Below the pieces are notes generated by a model. The model had not been told where the DNA came from, ran no database searches, and was given only the letters and a program-made list of their open reading frames with translations. Positions 1 through 9,129 of a stretch of 64,000 bases of DNA are shown here, piece after piece. This stretch comes from Shimia isoporae (GTDB taxonomy: Bacteria > Pseudomonadota > Alphaproteobacteria > Rhodobacterales > Rhodobacteraceae): contig NZ_SMGR01000001.1 in assembly GCF_004346865.1 (NCBI RefSeq), positions 2,108,001 through 2,172,000 on the forward strand. The letters run 5' to 3'. How positions within the stretch are numbered: position 1 is the stretch's first letter; every line of letters starts with the position of its first letter. Made by a program: the position numbers and the translations under genes.

Positions 1-2
1 TT

Positions 3-83
3 GTTCGGATTTCCATCGGGATCGAAAACAGCGAGGACCTCATCGCAGACCTTGATCGCGCGCTGAAAGCGGCACATCGCTGA
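3..83 (+). CDS. C-terminal end of a PLP-dependent Cys/Met-metabolism enzyme (partial)
   Basis: Only the last 26 codons are in the window; the gene begins to the left. The fragment starts VRISIGIE, then has a DLIADLDRAL helix and ends in TGA at 83. That pattern (V-R-x-S-x-G-x-E, then D-L-I-x-D-L-x-x-A-L) is the usual C-terminus of the Cys/Met metabolism PLP family: O-succinylhomoserine sulfhydrylase, cystathionine gamma-synthase and beta-lyase. The exact enzyme cannot be decided from this fragment; O-succinylhomoserine sulfhydrylase (metZ) is my first guess. A strong hairpin follows directly. Confidence 0.6.
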   Translation, partial: VRISIGIENSEDLIADLDRALKAAHR

Positions 84-105
84 CGCCCGCTTGGAGCAAT
101 GAAAG

Positions 106-135
106 ACGCCCCGGACTGGCTTTCCGGGGCGTTTC
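106..135. terminator. Bidirectional hairpin terminator
   Basis: A perfect 10-bp stem (ACGCCCCGGA at 106-115 paired with 123-132) with a 7-nt loop lies between the plus-strand partial gene ending at 83 and the minus-strand SIMPL gene ending at 141. The downstream T-run is short, so it probably serves both converging genes. Confidence 0.75.
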
Positions 136-140
136 AAGTT

Positions 141-824
141 TTAGCCTTCGATCTCAAAAACCATTGTGACCCTCGCGGTCAGGCTGACTTCGCCCGGCGC
201 GATCGGCACGGCATCCGCCATAGCGGCCCGCATCATTTCCGGTCGCGGCGATCCCTGTCTAACCTCCGAGATGGTTACAACCTGACCCAACTTCACCCCA
301 GCTGCTTCCGCATAAAGTTCCGCTTTGGCACGGGCGTCTCCTATGGCCTCCTTGCGCGCCAGGGACATTGCCAATTGAGGATCCCGCAAGCCAAATGAGA
401 TACCGCCAATGTCGTTTGCTCCGTTCTCGACCAACGTGCCCAACACTTCGCCGACACCCTTAATGTCTCTTAGTTTGATGGTCAGGGAGTTGCTGGCATT
501 GAACCCGAGAAGCAGTGGACGCTCATCTCCATCTCGATTGCGATTGTATACGGGATGAAGGCCAAGGTTGCTGGTCTGGATGTCGCGGGCTTCAATCCCG
601 TCCTTGGTTAGCGCCTCGATCATATTGCCGACGACATCCCCGACGTTTTCCATGGCCATCTGGGCCGATGCCGACCGGTGAGAGACCCCAACAGTGATGA
701 CTGCCTGATCCGGCATTTCTGCTGCTATACCCTCGCCGACAACGGTGATCGTGCGCTCCTGCGCCGCAACAACGCCGGCCGAGACACTGGTCCAAATCAT
801 CATACATATGGCTGCCAATCGCAT
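141..824 (-). CDS. SIMPL (DUF541) domain periplasmic protein
   Basis: A 227-residue protein with an N-terminal signal peptide (hydrophobic stretch to about residue 21, cleavage likely after VVAAQ) followed by a SIMPL/DUF541 domain. Diagnostic parts are the opening ITVVGEG strand, the middle segment around NSLTIKLRDI, and the AKAELYAEAAG helix near residue 165. The family is periplasmic or outer-membrane associated; members have been linked to oxidative stress (E. coli YggE), but no enzymatic activity is established. The start is backed by AGGAG seven bases upstream of ATG 824. It reads away from the 989 gene, with a 164-bp divergent promoter region between them. Confidence 0.88.
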   Translation of the reverse strand: MRLAAICMMIWTSVSAGVVAAQERTITVVGEGIAAEMPDQAVITVGVSHRSASAQMAMENVGDVVGNMIEALTKDGIEARDIQTSNLGLHPVYNRNRDGDERPLLLGFNASNSLTIKLRDIKGVGEVLGTLVENGANDIGGISFGLRDPQLAMSLARKEAIGDARAKAELYAEAAGVKLGQVVTISEVRQGSPRPEMMRAAMADAVPIAPGEVSLTARVTMVFEIEG

Positions 825-988
825 GACACGCTCCTATTTGTTCAACAGTCGGCAACAAGCATGTGATATTGTTGGTCTTTGAGGAACGCTCTTTCGGCTT
901 TTTCTTCCATGTCGGCAAGAACTTGCTATAAATTCTGCAGTTCTGCCGGAGTTGGGATTTCTCGCGGCCCGAATGCTAGGTCTAATAC
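825..988. promoter_or_regulatory. Divergent intergenic region
   Basis: A 164-bp gap between divergent genes must hold both promoters. I see no convincing operator or standard -35/-10 pair. The ribosome site for the plus-strand gene is weak (CTAGGT about 7 bases before ATG 989), while the minus-strand gene has a clear AGGAG. Confidence 0.4.
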
Positions 989-3517
989 ATGTCATCAACA
1001 CTCGCTTTGACACTCTCTTTCGAAGGCATCGGTCTTCTCACACCCGTAGACGGCGGGTGGCATCTGTTGAGAGAAGTTGGATTGGACAGCGAGGATCTGG
1101 CGGCGGACCTGGCGGAGCTTCGCGCCACAGCAGAGGTCAAGGGCGGCGCCGATTTCAGAACGTTGCTGGTTTTGCCCAACGACCAGATTAAATTCCTAAA
1201 CTTGTCACCAGACGCAACGCCCGATGATGTGGTGCAAGTACTGGAACGGGAAACACCTTACACGGCTGATCAACTGGTCTTTGACACCCGCCGAACGGCC
1301 GGTCAGACCCAAGTTGCCGCCGTCGCTCGGGACACGCTGGCAGAAGCGGAAGCCTTCGCGTCCGAACACGCCTTTTCGCCGGCGCAGTTCACAGCAATGC
1401 CAACACCGGCGCAGTTCGACGGAGCGCCCGACTTTGGCCGCGCCGCTGGTGCAGATGGCGTGGAAATCGCCTTTGACGGTCAGGCAATGGTAGTGGTTGG
1501 CAGTGGCCCCTTGCCGGAGCCGTTTCCAGAGAGTGCCGAGCCGGCGCCAGAAGAGGAAACTACACCAACGTCTGATGCGGCGCCAGCCGAGGAAACGGCG
1601 GCCAATGAAACCTCGACGGATCAAGCTGACGCGCCGGTTGAAGACGCTCCGGCCCCCGCCGCAGTTTCGTTCTCAAGCCGCCGCCAGCCGGACGGAGGCA
1701 AAGCACCAGAACTCGGTGGTGTGTCACGCGCCAAATCCGGGCAGAACGGCGAGACTTCTACCAGTCCCACATTGGACGCACCGCTCCGGTTTGATCCGAG
1801 TCGTGTGGTTGCCGGCCTGACGGCCGGCGATGCGACGGACGAGACAACGCCCGCAGAAGAGGAAGACGGCGGCAGCTCTTTTTTCAGCCGCAGGAAAACC
1901 GGAAAGAAAACCGAAGCCAAAAAAGAAAAGGCTGCGAAACCGAAGAAAGCAAAGGCCAAAAGAGCGAAGCCAGAAAAGGTCGCCAAGGTTGCTCCGGTCG
2001 TTTCCGCCCCCGAAACCGAACCTGAACTGCCTGCAGCCGAGGCCAGCGACACGCTGGTTGCCGAACGGCCTGACGAGGTTGTGCCTCAGCGCAACCAGCT
2101 CAAACAGGAGAAAGACCAGGAGAAAGAGCGCCTGACGGTCTTTGGCTCGCGACAAAACGAAGTCCGTGGCAAGCCAAAACACCTTGGCCTGATCCTTACA
2201 ACCATTCTGCTGGCGTTTTTGGCAGCCGTGGCCGTCTGGGCGACCTACTTCCTTGATGATGGGGTTGCCGGGTTGTTTGGCGGTAGCTCCGAAACTGAAA
2301 TCGTTGTGGTGGAGCCAAATGCATCGCAACCTTTAGAAGTTGCTCCGCTTGCCGATCCGGACGAAACCACAGCCACCGTCGCGGAACCGAAAAATCCTGT
2401 TGTGGTTGCCGAGCCGCAACAACCTCAGGCGCCAGCTCTCCCCGATGACTCGGCCGGCGAAAGCGTCGCAGCAGTGGACCCGTCCGAGCTTTCCGCGGAA
2501 CCTTTGGCACCAACGACCTCCGACACCATCACCGACAGCGCCGAAGTGGAAGCGTTGATTGATGGCGAAAGCGAAGGGGCAAACGTTCTGAGCGATGCAG
2601 AAGCGGAAGCTCGATACGCCGTAACCGGTATTTGGCAGAAAGCGCCCAGTGCACCCTTCGTGGCACCCGCGAGCGCGGTCGAAGACCTTAATTTACCGTC
2701 GATTGACACATTAATCGATCCGCTGGACGCGATAGCGCTGCAAAACCCGAATGAGTATTTGTCTGATGCCGCTCCCGATACACAGATAAATCCTCCTCCG
2801 CCCGGAGCCACTTTCGAGTTTGATGATCGAGGCCTAGTCATCGCGAGTGCTGAAGGAACACTCAGCCCGGAAGGCATTCGCGTTTTTACAGGTCGTCCTT
2901 CTGTCTTCCCCGCCAACTTTCCCAAGCGGATCAATGTTGCAGAAGCCTTGGCCGCGGAACAGGAAAACCGCCTCGCACTTGCAAGACCGAGATTGCGGCC
3001 GGATGACCTGATCGAGAAATCCGAGCGCGCAACCCTTGGTGGGCTGACACGCGAAGAACTCGCCCAGAAGCGCCCGAAGTTGCGCCCGGAAAACGTAAAA
3101 ACTGCGGCAGAGGCAGACACCACGCCGACGTCCGAAGCTGTGACCGCGTCGCTGCGTCCGCGAGTTCGCCCGAGCAACATCGCCCAACTGGCGCAGCGCG
3201 CCAACCCCACGGCCACGGAAGAGGTCGCCGCGGCGGTTCCCGCATCTGCGACACTCACGCCAAGCATTCCGACAACAGCATCCGTTGCGCGTCAAGCCAC
3301 CATTCAGAATGCGATAAACCTCAAAAAAATCAATTTGATAGGCGTTTACGGCACCTCCACAAACAGGCGTGCCTTGGTCCGGCTTTCAAGCGGACGCTAC
3401 AAGATGGTACGCGTTGGCGAACGTATTGATGGCGGCAAAGTTGCGGCCATCGGCGACAGCGAATTGCGCTACGTTAAATCAGGCAAAAACATCACGCTAA
3501 AAATGCCGAAGGGCTGA
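989..3517 (+). CDS. Large membrane-anchored protein with GspL/PilM-like N-terminus and PilP-like C-terminus
   Basis: An 842-residue protein of unusual layout. Residues 1-140 resemble the actin-like cytoplasmic domain of GspL/PilM proteins (short strands, LLVLPNDQIKFLNL, then DDVVQVLERETPY). Residues about 180-395 are low-complexity, rich in A, E, P, T, with a lysine-rich patch near 310-330. One transmembrane helix spans about 399-420. A second acidic, proline-rich linker follows, with repeated R-P-x-x-R-P motifs between about 665 and 735. The last 65 residues (LIGVYGT, RRALVRLSSGRYKMVRVGE, then a GGKVAAIGDSELRY segment) match the beta-fold of PilP/GspC proteins. I infer an inner-membrane protein with a large periplasmic part. 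No pilus or type II secretion genes are beside it, so the role is open. Confidence 0.6.
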   Translation: MSSTLALTLSFEGIGLLTPVDGGWHLLREVGLDSEDLAADLAELRATAEVKGGADFRTLLVLPNDQIKFLNLSPDATPDDVVQVLERETPYTADQLVFDTRRTAGQTQVAAVARDTLAEAEAFASEHAFSPAQFTAMPTPAQFDGAPDFGRAAGADGVEIAFDGQAMVVVGSGPLPEPFPESAEPAPEEETTPTSDAAPAEETAANETSTDQADAPVEDAPAPAAVSFSSRRQPDGGKAPELGGVSRAKSGQNGETSTSPTLDAPLRFDPSRVVAGLTAGDATDETTPAEEEDGGSSFFSRRKTGKKTEAKKEKAAKPKKAKAKRAKPEKVAKVAPVVSAPETEPELPAAEASDTLVAERPDEVVPQRNQLKQEKDQEKERLTVFGSRQNEVRGKPKHLGLILTTILLAFLAAVAVWATYFLDDGVAGLFGGSSETEIVVVEPNASQPLEVAPLADPDETTATVAEPKNPVVVAEPQQPQAPALPDDSAGESVAAVDPSELSAEPLAPTTSDTITDSAEVEALIDGESEGANVLSDAEAEARYAVTGIWQKAPSAPFVAPASAVEDLNLPSIDTLIDPLDAIALQNPNEYLSDAAPDTQINPPPPGATFEFDDRGLVIASAEGTLSPEGIRVFTGRPSVFPANFPKRINVAEALAAEQENRLALARPRLRPDDLIEKSERATLGGLTREELAQKRPKLRPENVKTAAEADTTPTSEAVTASLRPRVRPSNIAQLAQRANPTATEEVAAAVPASATLTPSIPTTASVARQATIQNAINLKKINLIGVYGTSTNRRALVRLSSGRYKMVRVGERIDGGKVAAIGDSELRYVKSGKNITLKMPKG

Positions 3518-3556
3518 GTAAGCGCCCCCTTCCCTTCCAACACCCCCTTCGAACAA

Positions 3557-3592
3557 GCAAAAAGCGCCGCCTGCAATTTGCAGACGACGCTT
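3557..3592 (-). terminator. Terminator of the HPPD gene
   Basis: On the minus strand a 15-bp stem (3562-3592, one-base loop apex, two G-U pairs) is followed by a run of five T (3557-3561). It lies 43 bases past the stop of the 4-hydroxyphenylpyruvate dioxygenase gene. The wobble pairs form only in the minus-strand transcript, which fixes the orientation. Confidence 0.85.
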
Positions 3593-3634
3593 CCCCTCGC
3601 TCCGTTGGACCGGAATCTTGTTATTGCTCGCGGC

Positions 3635-4732
3635 TTATTCAGCCGCTTGGATTTCACCGTTGTTTATCTGTTCTTGTTCGATGCTCTCAAACAGCGCCTT
3701 GAAGTTGCCTTCGCCGAAACCGTCATCGCCTTTGCGCTGAATGAACTCGAAAAAGATCGGGCCGATCACTGTTTTGGAGAAAATCTGCAGCAGGATCTTG
3801 GTTTCGCCGCCGTTCAGCACACCCTCTCCGTCGATCAGAATGCCGTGCTTTTTCATACGGTCCAGCGGTTCGTCGTGATCCTTCACCCGTTCCTTGGACT
3901 GATCATAATAGGCCTCATTTGGACCCGGCATGAACTTCAGACCCTTGGCAGCAATCGCATCGGTACTGTCATAGATGTTGTCAGAACCCACAGCGATGTG
4001 CTGAATGCCTTCACCGTTGTATTTTTTCAGGTAGCTGACGATCTGACCGGTTTCGCCACGATCTTCGTTGATCGGAATTCGGATCTTGCCACAAGGCGAG
4101 GTTAGTGCGCGGCTGAACAGTCCGGTGAATTTTCCTTCGATATCGAAAAACCGGATTTCGCGGAAGTTGAACAGGTCTCCGTAGAATTTGAACCACTTGT
4201 CCATGTTGCCCTTGAACACGTTGTGAGTCAGGTGATCGAGGTAAAAGAAACCGTCTCCTTCCGGCTTCGACGTGACAATCCAGTCGAACTCTTCGTTGAA
4301 GGGTGACGTGTCATAATACTGGTCAGTGAAGTAAATCAGAGAGCCGCCGATCCCCTTGATCGCAGGCCAATCCAGAGTTTTGTCATCCGCGTCGTAAGCT
4401 TCCGCCCCTTTCGAAACCGCGTGCTCATAGGCTTTCTGTGCATCCACCACGCGCCAGCCCATCGAGGGTGCGCAAGGGCCATGATCCTCAACAAATCGCG
4501 CAGCAAAGCTGCCTGGTTCGGTGTTCAAAATGTAGGTGATGTCGCCCTGCTGCCAAAGCTCCACTGCCTTGGTCTTGTGGTTGGCCACATGCACGTAGCC
4601 CATGCGTGCAAACAACTCGCGCAATTCCTGAGGTTCCGGATGGGCAAATTCGACAAACTCGAATCCGTCCGTTCCGGCAGGATTGTAATCGGAAATTTCG
4701 GCGCGGGGGGCGTCGTGCGGGAATGGACCCAT
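3635..4732 (-). CDS. hppD: 4-hydroxyphenylpyruvate dioxygenase
   Basis: A 365-residue cytosolic Fe(II) enzyme that converts 4-hydroxyphenylpyruvate to homogentisate in tyrosine breakdown. Two vicinal-oxygen-chelate domains are visible. The three iron ligands of the family fall at H167 (LDHLTH), H245 (GIQHIA) and E329 (FFEFIQRKG). The start chosen is ATG 4732, preceded by GAGGAGA five bases away. The frame stays open upstream to 4867, but ATG 4747 overlaps the ribosome site and the longer form would nearly abut the divergent regulator. Homogentisate-pathway partners are not adjacent. The divergent Lrp-type gene at 4879 is the likely regulator. Confidence 0.95.
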   Translation of the reverse strand: MGPFPHDAPRAEISDYNPAGTDGFEFVEFAHPEPQELRELFARMGYVHVANHKTKAVELWQQGDITYILNTEPGSFAARFVEDHGPCAPSMGWRVVDAQKAYEHAVSKGAEAYDADDKTLDWPAIKGIGGSLIYFTDQYYDTSPFNEEFDWIVTSKPEGDGFFYLDHLTHNVFKGNMDKWFKFYGDLFNFREIRFFDIEGKFTGLFSRALTSPCGKIRIPINEDRGETGQIVSYLKKYNGEGIQHIAVGSDNIYDSTDAIAAKGLKFMPGPNEAYYDQSKERVKDHDEPLDRMKKHGILIDGEGVLNGGETKILLQIFSKTVIGPIFFEFIQRKGDDGFGEGNFKALFESIEQEQINNGEIQAAE

Positions 4733-4878
4733 TGGGCGTCTCCTCATTTTGGTATTTTCGTTCGCTTCGGCAAGAATACGCGCAAGCAGGCGCGGGTTTT
4801 CCGCGAACTGACGTGCAATTGTCGTAATTTCCGCGTATGTTTCACACAAATTAACGAATTTATGCAAAAAGCCCGCAC
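4733..4878. promoter_or_regulatory. hppD / Lrp-family regulator divergent promoter region
   Basis: A 146-bp gap between divergent genes. The 45 bases nearest the regulator are AT-rich (ACAAATTAACGAATTTATGC at about 4850), fitting promoter and Lrp-type binding elements. Exact sites cannot be assigned by eye. The minus-strand hppD frame is open through the whole region. Confidence 0.5.
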
Positions 4879-5334
4879 ATGATTGACGACACCGACTTAC
4901 GCCTCCTCTCGGCGCTTCAGAAAAACGCTCATTTGACCGCGCAAGAGCTGGGCGACTTGCTCAATCTGTCTGCGAGTCAGGCAGGAAGACGGCGCCAGCG
5001 GCTCGAAGCAGAAGGCTATATCGAAAGCTATGTCGCAAAGCTGAATCCCGGCCGTCTTGGTCTTTCCGTCCAGGCCTTTGTGCAGGTGCATCTTGGAACG
5101 CACGGTCCCGAGCAATCGCAAGGTTTTGCCACCTTGATCGACACCCGCCCTGAAATCGTAAGCGCGTGGACATTGACTGGAGACGCGGACTATCTACTGC
5201 GGGCTTACTGTGAAGATTTGAGCGCTTTGAACCGGCTCATCCACGAGGTGCTTCTGCCGCATCCGGCCGTAAGCCGCGTGCAAAGCCAGATTGTTATGGA
5301 TCAACTCAAACGCGACGCGCCGCTGCCGACCTGA
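4879..5334 (+). CDS. Lrp/AsnC family transcriptional regulator
   Basis: A 151-residue regulator: an N-terminal winged helix-turn-helix (residues 1-60; DDTDLRLLSALQKNAHLTAQ and a recognition helix around SASQAGRRRQRLEAEGYI) and a C-terminal RAM/AsnC ligand-binding domain (about 65-140; VQVHL, AWTLTGDADYLLRAYCED). Family members form octamers and sense amino acids. It lies divergently next to hppD, the usual place for the regulator of 4-hydroxyphenylpyruvate dioxygenase in alphaproteobacteria, so control of hppD is a reasonable inference. The antiporter gene starts 17 bp downstream and may be co-transcribed. Confidence 0.9.
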   Translation: MIDDTDLRLLSALQKNAHLTAQELGDLLNLSASQAGRRRQRLEAEGYIESYVAKLNPGRLGLSVQAFVQVHLGTHGPEQSQGFATLIDTRPEIVSAWTLTGDADYLLRAYCEDLSALNRLIHEVLLPHPAVSRVQSQIVMDQLKRDAPLPT

Positions 5335-5350
5335 AACCACTGGGAAAACT

Positions 5351-7234
5351 ATGGAACACGCACTTTACACGGCAAGTATTTTCCTGCTCACGGCGGTGAT
5401 CGCTGTCCCGATTTCTGCCCGGCTCGGTCTCGGTTCCGTTCTGGGATACCTTGCCGCTGGTATCCTGATCGGTCCGGTTCTGGGTTTGGTGGGCACGCAT
5501 GAGGCCGACGAGTTGCTGCACTATGCCGAATTCGGCGTGGTAATGATGCTCTTCCTGATTGGACTGGAACTTGATCCGCGCGCGCTCTGGGCTATGCGCG
5601 ACAAGTTGGTGGGACTGGGTGGATTGCAGATTGGCCTGACAATGGCCGCCGTTTTGGTGATCTGCATTGGCCTTGGGTATTCGCTCAACGTGGCGGTCGC
5701 ATGCGGCATGATCTTCGCGCTTTCTTCAACCGCCATCGTACTGCAAACCCTCTCGGAAAAAGGATTGATGCAAACCAGCGGCGGTCGCAGCGCATTTTCG
5801 GTTCTGCTGACGCAAGACATTGCTGTGATCCCCATGCTGGTGATCCTTCCGCTGTTCGCTGACGCCTCGCTTGCATCTTTCGCTGAAGACGGGTCCATCA
5901 AGATCGCGGGCCACGAACACGGGCACGACAGCCTGTCTCTTGTGGATGGCTTACCCGGTTGGGGCGTCGCTCTGGTCACTTTGGGACTTGTCGCGGCCAT
6001 TGTTTTTGGCGGACGCTATTTGACGCGGCCCGTGTTCCGGTTCATCCATGCAGCACGCCTGCCGGAAATGTACACCGCACTCGCGCTTTTGATCGTAGTC
6101 GGTATCGCTTTCCTGATGTCGCTCGTCGGGCTGTCTGCGGCCCTCGGAACCTTTCTGGCCGGAATGCTTCTTGCGAACTCTGAATTCCGCCACGAACTCG
6201 AAAGCGACATCGCGCCTTTCAAAGGGCTGTTGCTGGGCCTGTTCTTCATTATCGTTGGAGCGCAGATCGACTTCTCCGTTCTGGTGCGGGACCCCGCGCG
6301 TATTCTCTCTATCGTGCTTGGTCTGATCGCGCTCAAAGCCGCAATCCTATTTGTGATCGGTCGCGCCTTTGGCCTGCGCGGCCGGAGCCAGTGGTTATTT
6401 ACGCTTTCCCTCGCGCAAGCTGGTGAATTCGGCTTTGTCCTGATCACAACCGCGACGGCACAAAACGTAATCCCACACTGGATCGGTGAAGAATTGTTGC
6501 TCGTTGTCGCGCTGAGCATGCTGGCAACGCCTCTCCTGTTCATCATTTATGACCAAATTTCAAAGGGTGGCGGAGAACACCATGAAACCAGCCACCAAGC
6601 CCCTGACGAGATCGACGAAAGCGGTCCGGTGATCATTGCAGGGATTGGGCGGTTTGGTCAGATCGTGAACCGGCTGGTGCGCTCGGCAGGTTTCAATACC
6701 GTGGTGCTGGACCACAACATGAAAACGATCGAGACCATGCGGCGGTTCGGTGTCAAAGGTTTCTTCGGAGACCCGACCCGCCCGGAAATGCTGCATGCGG
6801 CCGGACTGGCCAAGGCCCGGGTTCTTGTTGTCGCAATGGACGATCCGGAAGCGGCAATAACCCTCGTGAACTACGCAAGGCGGGAGCGTCCGGACCTTCA
6901 CATCGTGGCGCGTGTTCGCGACCGCACGCAAGTGTTTCGAATGTACAAGGCAGGTGCCGACGACATTGTCCGCGAGATGTTCGACAGCTCGCTGCGCGCA
7001 GGGCGTTACGTTCTAGAGAACATCGGCCTTACCGAATATGAGGCCGCCCAGGCGGAACACACCTTTTTCCACCATGACCGCGACGCGGTGCAGGAATTGG
7101 CTCAGCTCTGGAAAGAAGGCGTATCTTCAGCCAACAATCCCGAATACCTGCAACGGGCCAAGGAACTCGAGGAAGAGCTGGAAACCATGTTGATGAACCA
7201 GCTTGACCCCAATGACGAAGAAAAGCAGGCCTAA
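5351..7234 (+). CDS. KefB/KefC-type cation:proton antiporter (CPA2 family) with RCK domain
   Basis: A 627-residue inner-membrane antiporter. The first about 390 residues form roughly 12 transmembrane segments of the Na+/H+ exchanger fold, including the Kef-type motif FLIGLELDP near residue 78 and LLTQDIAVIPML near 155. From about residue 425 a TrkA-N/RCK nucleotide-binding domain begins (VIIAGIGRFGQIVNRLV, a G-x-G-x-x-G fold), followed by a charged coil. The family performs K+/H+ exchange, in KefB/C gated by glutathione adducts. The start is ATG 5351 because the family begins with the first membrane helix; the ribosome site is weak (TGGGA). No KefF/KefG ancillary subunit is adjacent. Confidence 0.9.
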   Translation: MEHALYTASIFLLTAVIAVPISARLGLGSVLGYLAAGILIGPVLGLVGTHEADELLHYAEFGVVMMLFLIGLELDPRALWAMRDKLVGLGGLQIGLTMAAVLVICIGLGYSLNVAVACGMIFALSSTAIVLQTLSEKGLMQTSGGRSAFSVLLTQDIAVIPMLVILPLFADASLASFAEDGSIKIAGHEHGHDSLSLVDGLPGWGVALVTLGLVAAIVFGGRYLTRPVFRFIHAARLPEMYTALALLIVVGIAFLMSLVGLSAALGTFLAGMLLANSEFRHELESDIAPFKGLLLGLFFIIVGAQIDFSVLVRDPARILSIVLGLIALKAAILFVIGRAFGLRGRSQWLFTLSLAQAGEFGFVLITTATAQNVIPHWIGEELLLVVALSMLATPLLFIIYDQISKGGGEHHETSHQAPDEIDESGPVIIAGIGRFGQIVNRLVRSAGFNTVVLDHNMKTIETMRRFGVKGFFGDPTRPEMLHAAGLAKARVLVVAMDDPEAAITLVNYARRERPDLHIVARVRDRTQVFRMYKAGADDIVREMFDSSLRAGRYVLENIGLTEYEAAQAEHTFFHHDRDAVQELAQLWKEGVSSANNPEYLQRAKELEEELETMLMNQLDPNDEEKQA

Positions 7235-7245
7235 TGGCCTGCTTT
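7222..7245 (+). terminator. Terminator overlapping the antiporter stop codon
   Basis: A perfect 10-bp stem (7222-7231 with 7236-7245) whose 4-base loop contains the TAA stop at 7232-7234. It ends in TTT followed by CAAAA. It lies between two converging genes and could stop transcripts from both. Confidence 0.75.
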
Positions 7246-7274
7246 CAAAAGTCCTAGCCCACAATATTTTGCGG

Positions 7275-8285
7275 TCAGCCGTCTGACACGCCTGCTTCGG
7301 CAAACGTTGCCATGCCAGAGTGACAAGCCACGGCTGATTTCAGGATATTGATCGCGACCGCTGCGCCGGAGCCTTCGCCCAAACGCATCCCCAGGCTCAA
7401 CATCGGCTCTTTGCCCAGCTGTTTCAGAACCGCACCATGTGCGGCTTCCGCGCTGACGTGTCCGGAAACCACGTGATCAAGGGCGCCAGAGAGTTCGCTC
7501 TCCAGTGTGGCGGCAGCGGAGGTGCAAATAAAGCCGTCCATGATTACCGGGATTCTAAGGCTACGCGCGCGGGCTATGGCGCCAGCCATGGCTGCCAGCT
7601 CTCGCCCACCAAGTGTCTGCAGCGCCTTGAGCCCTTTGGGGTTACCGTGTTTTTCAACACCCTCGCGGACAACGCGCTCTTTGATGGCAAGCCCCGCATC
7701 ATCGACACCCGTACCGCGGCCGACCCAGTCTGCCGCTTCTCCACCATAGAGCGCATTGGCAATCGCGGCCGCGCTCGTGGTGTTGCCGATGCCCATTTCG
7801 CCGACGACCAAAAGGTCACTATCCGCACTGACCGCATTCCAGCCGGTCGCCAAAGCGCTCACCACGTCATCCTCGTTCATTGCGGCATCTTGCGTGAAAT
7901 CCGCAGTTGGCCGCTCCAGATCAAGCGCCACGACGTCAAGGGTCGCCCCTGCGGCCTTCGCCAGCTGGTTGATTGCTGCACCGCCATGCTGGAAGTTCAG
8001 CACCATCTGCTCGGTCACCTCGGCTGGAAAAGCCGATACGCCCTGAGCGGTTACACCATGATTGCCGGCAAACACAATCACCTGCGGCGCAGATATTTGC
8101 GGGCGCGGATTTCCGCGCCAGCCTGCATACCAGATCGCAAGGTCTTCGAGCCGGCCAAGCGCGCCCGGCGGTTTGGTCAATTGGCCGTTTCGCGCTTCTG
8201 CTTCACCCTGAGCCTTTTGGTCAGTCCCTGGTGCCCCCGCCAAAACGGCGCGAAACTCTGCCAAAGTTGTGAAATCTGCGGACAT
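7275..8285 (-). CDS. cobT: Nicotinate-nucleotide--dimethylbenzimidazole phosphoribosyltransferase
   Basis: A 336-residue enzyme that makes alpha-ribazole phosphate from NaMN and dimethylbenzimidazole for the cobalamin lower ligand. Family marks: [13 protein letters not shown] near residue 36, [16 protein letters not shown] near 70, [13 protein letters not shown] in the middle, and [12 protein letters not shown] near the C-terminus containing the catalytic glutamate. Start ATG 8285 has AGGAG seven bases upstream; an upstream ATG at 8348 lacks support. It is divergent from the ribazoletransferase gene across 77 bp. This is CobT in Salmonella naming and CobU in Pseudomonas naming; it is not the cobaltochelatase subunit at 63037. 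Confidence 0.95.
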   Translation of the reverse strand: MSADFTTLAEFRAVLAGAPGTDQKAQGEAEARNGQLTKPPGALGRLEDLAIWYAGWRGNPRPQISAPQVIVFAGNHGVTAQGVSAFPAEVTEQMVLNFQHGGAAINQLAKAAGATLDVVALDLERPTADFTQDAAMNEDDVVSALATGWNAVSADSDLLVVGEMGIGNTTSAAAIANALYGGEAADWVGRGTGVDDAGLAIKERVVREGVEKHGNPKGLKALQTLGGRELAAMAGAIARARSLRIPVIMDGFICTSAAATLESELSGALDHVVSGHVSAEAAHGAVLKQLGKEPMLSLGMRLGEGSGAAVAINILKSAVACHSGMATFAEAGVSDG

Positions 8286-8362
8286 AGGCAAGGCTCCTGT
8301 TGAATTCTTGGCTTTGGAGTTGTTTACCTGATTGCCAGCCCCCGACAAGACAGGAAAGAGAC

Positions 8363-9127
8363 ATGGGCGCGTCCGGTTCCGACACGTTACTTATCCATCC
8401 AAACGACCCGGCCACGGCTGTGGCTCTGCTGACGCGACTTCCCGTCAAGGCACGTTTCGAACGAAGTGCGCGGGCGGCCTGGGCGTACCCGCTGGCAGGT
8501 GCGTTGCTCGCAGGGCTGGCGGCGCTCCCGACCTACGGGCTGCTGTTGCTGGGCATCCCCCCCATGATTGCCGCCGTAGTTTTTGTCGCCGCAATGGTGA
8601 TCATGAGCGGCGCGATGCATGAAGATGGTCTGGCGGACACGGCAGACGGACTTTGGGGAGGTTGGGATAAGGCTCGACGTCTCGAAATCATGAAAGACAG
8701 CCGTATCGGCGCCTATGGTGTGATAGCACTATGCCTGTCGCTGACCCTGCGTTGGTTGGCGGTTGCGGTCGTGCTGGACACGTCAGGCGCTTTCTGGTTG
8801 TTGATCGCCGTGGCAATGCTCTCGCGGGCAGCCATGCCACTGGTGATGACTGCCCTACCCCACGCAAGGACTGACGGGCTGTCGCACGCCCAAGGTCGCG
8901 TCCCACGCCGAACAGCGCTAGCAGGTCTTACAATTGCCACGGCAATTGCATTCCTGTTGATAAACTGGCTGTCATTGCCGCTGGCGGCGCTGAGTTTTCT
9001 CTGTGCCGCGCTGTGCGCCGCAACGGCCAATATGAAAATCGGCGGTCAAACAGGCGACATTCTGGGCGCGACGCAACAAGTGAGCGAGATCATTCTCCTG
9101 ATCGCGTTGCTGCCGTTGGTAGGCTGA
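8363..9127 (+). CDS. cobS: Adenosylcobinamide-GDP ribazoletransferase
   Basis: A 254-residue integral membrane enzyme that joins alpha-ribazole (phosphate) to adenosylcobinamide-GDP, the last assembly step of cobalamin. It has about six transmembrane segments and the family metal-binding signature [15 protein letters not shown] near residue 80, then [10 protein letters not shown]. The [10 protein letters not shown] segment near the C-terminus is also typical. Start ATG 8363 is preceded by AGGAAAGAG. Called CobS in Salmonella and CobV in Pseudomonas naming. The matching kinase/guanylyltransferase gene is not in the window. Confidence 0.95.
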   Translation: MGASGSDTLLIHPNDPATAVALLTRLPVKARFERSARAAWAYPLAGALLAGLAALPTYGLLLLGIPPMIAAVVFVAAMVIMSGAMHEDGLADTADGLWGGWDKARRLEIMKDSRIGAYGVIALCLSLTLRWLAVAVVLDTSGAFWLLIAVAMLSRAAMPLVMTALPHARTDGLSHAQGRVPRRTALAGLTIATAIAFLLINWLSLPLAALSFLCAALCAATANMKIGGQTGDILGATQQVSEIILLIALLPLVG

Positions 9128-9129
9128 CG

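Noticed and set aside
3578-4105. A 175-codon plus-strand frame opposite hppD
   Set aside because: hppD has all iron ligands on the other strand; this frame is a shadow and crosses the hppD terminator.
8286-8362. Cobalamin riboswitch before the divergent cobT/cobS pair
   Set aside because: The 77-bp gap is too short for a B12 riboswitch and shows no B12-box pattern.
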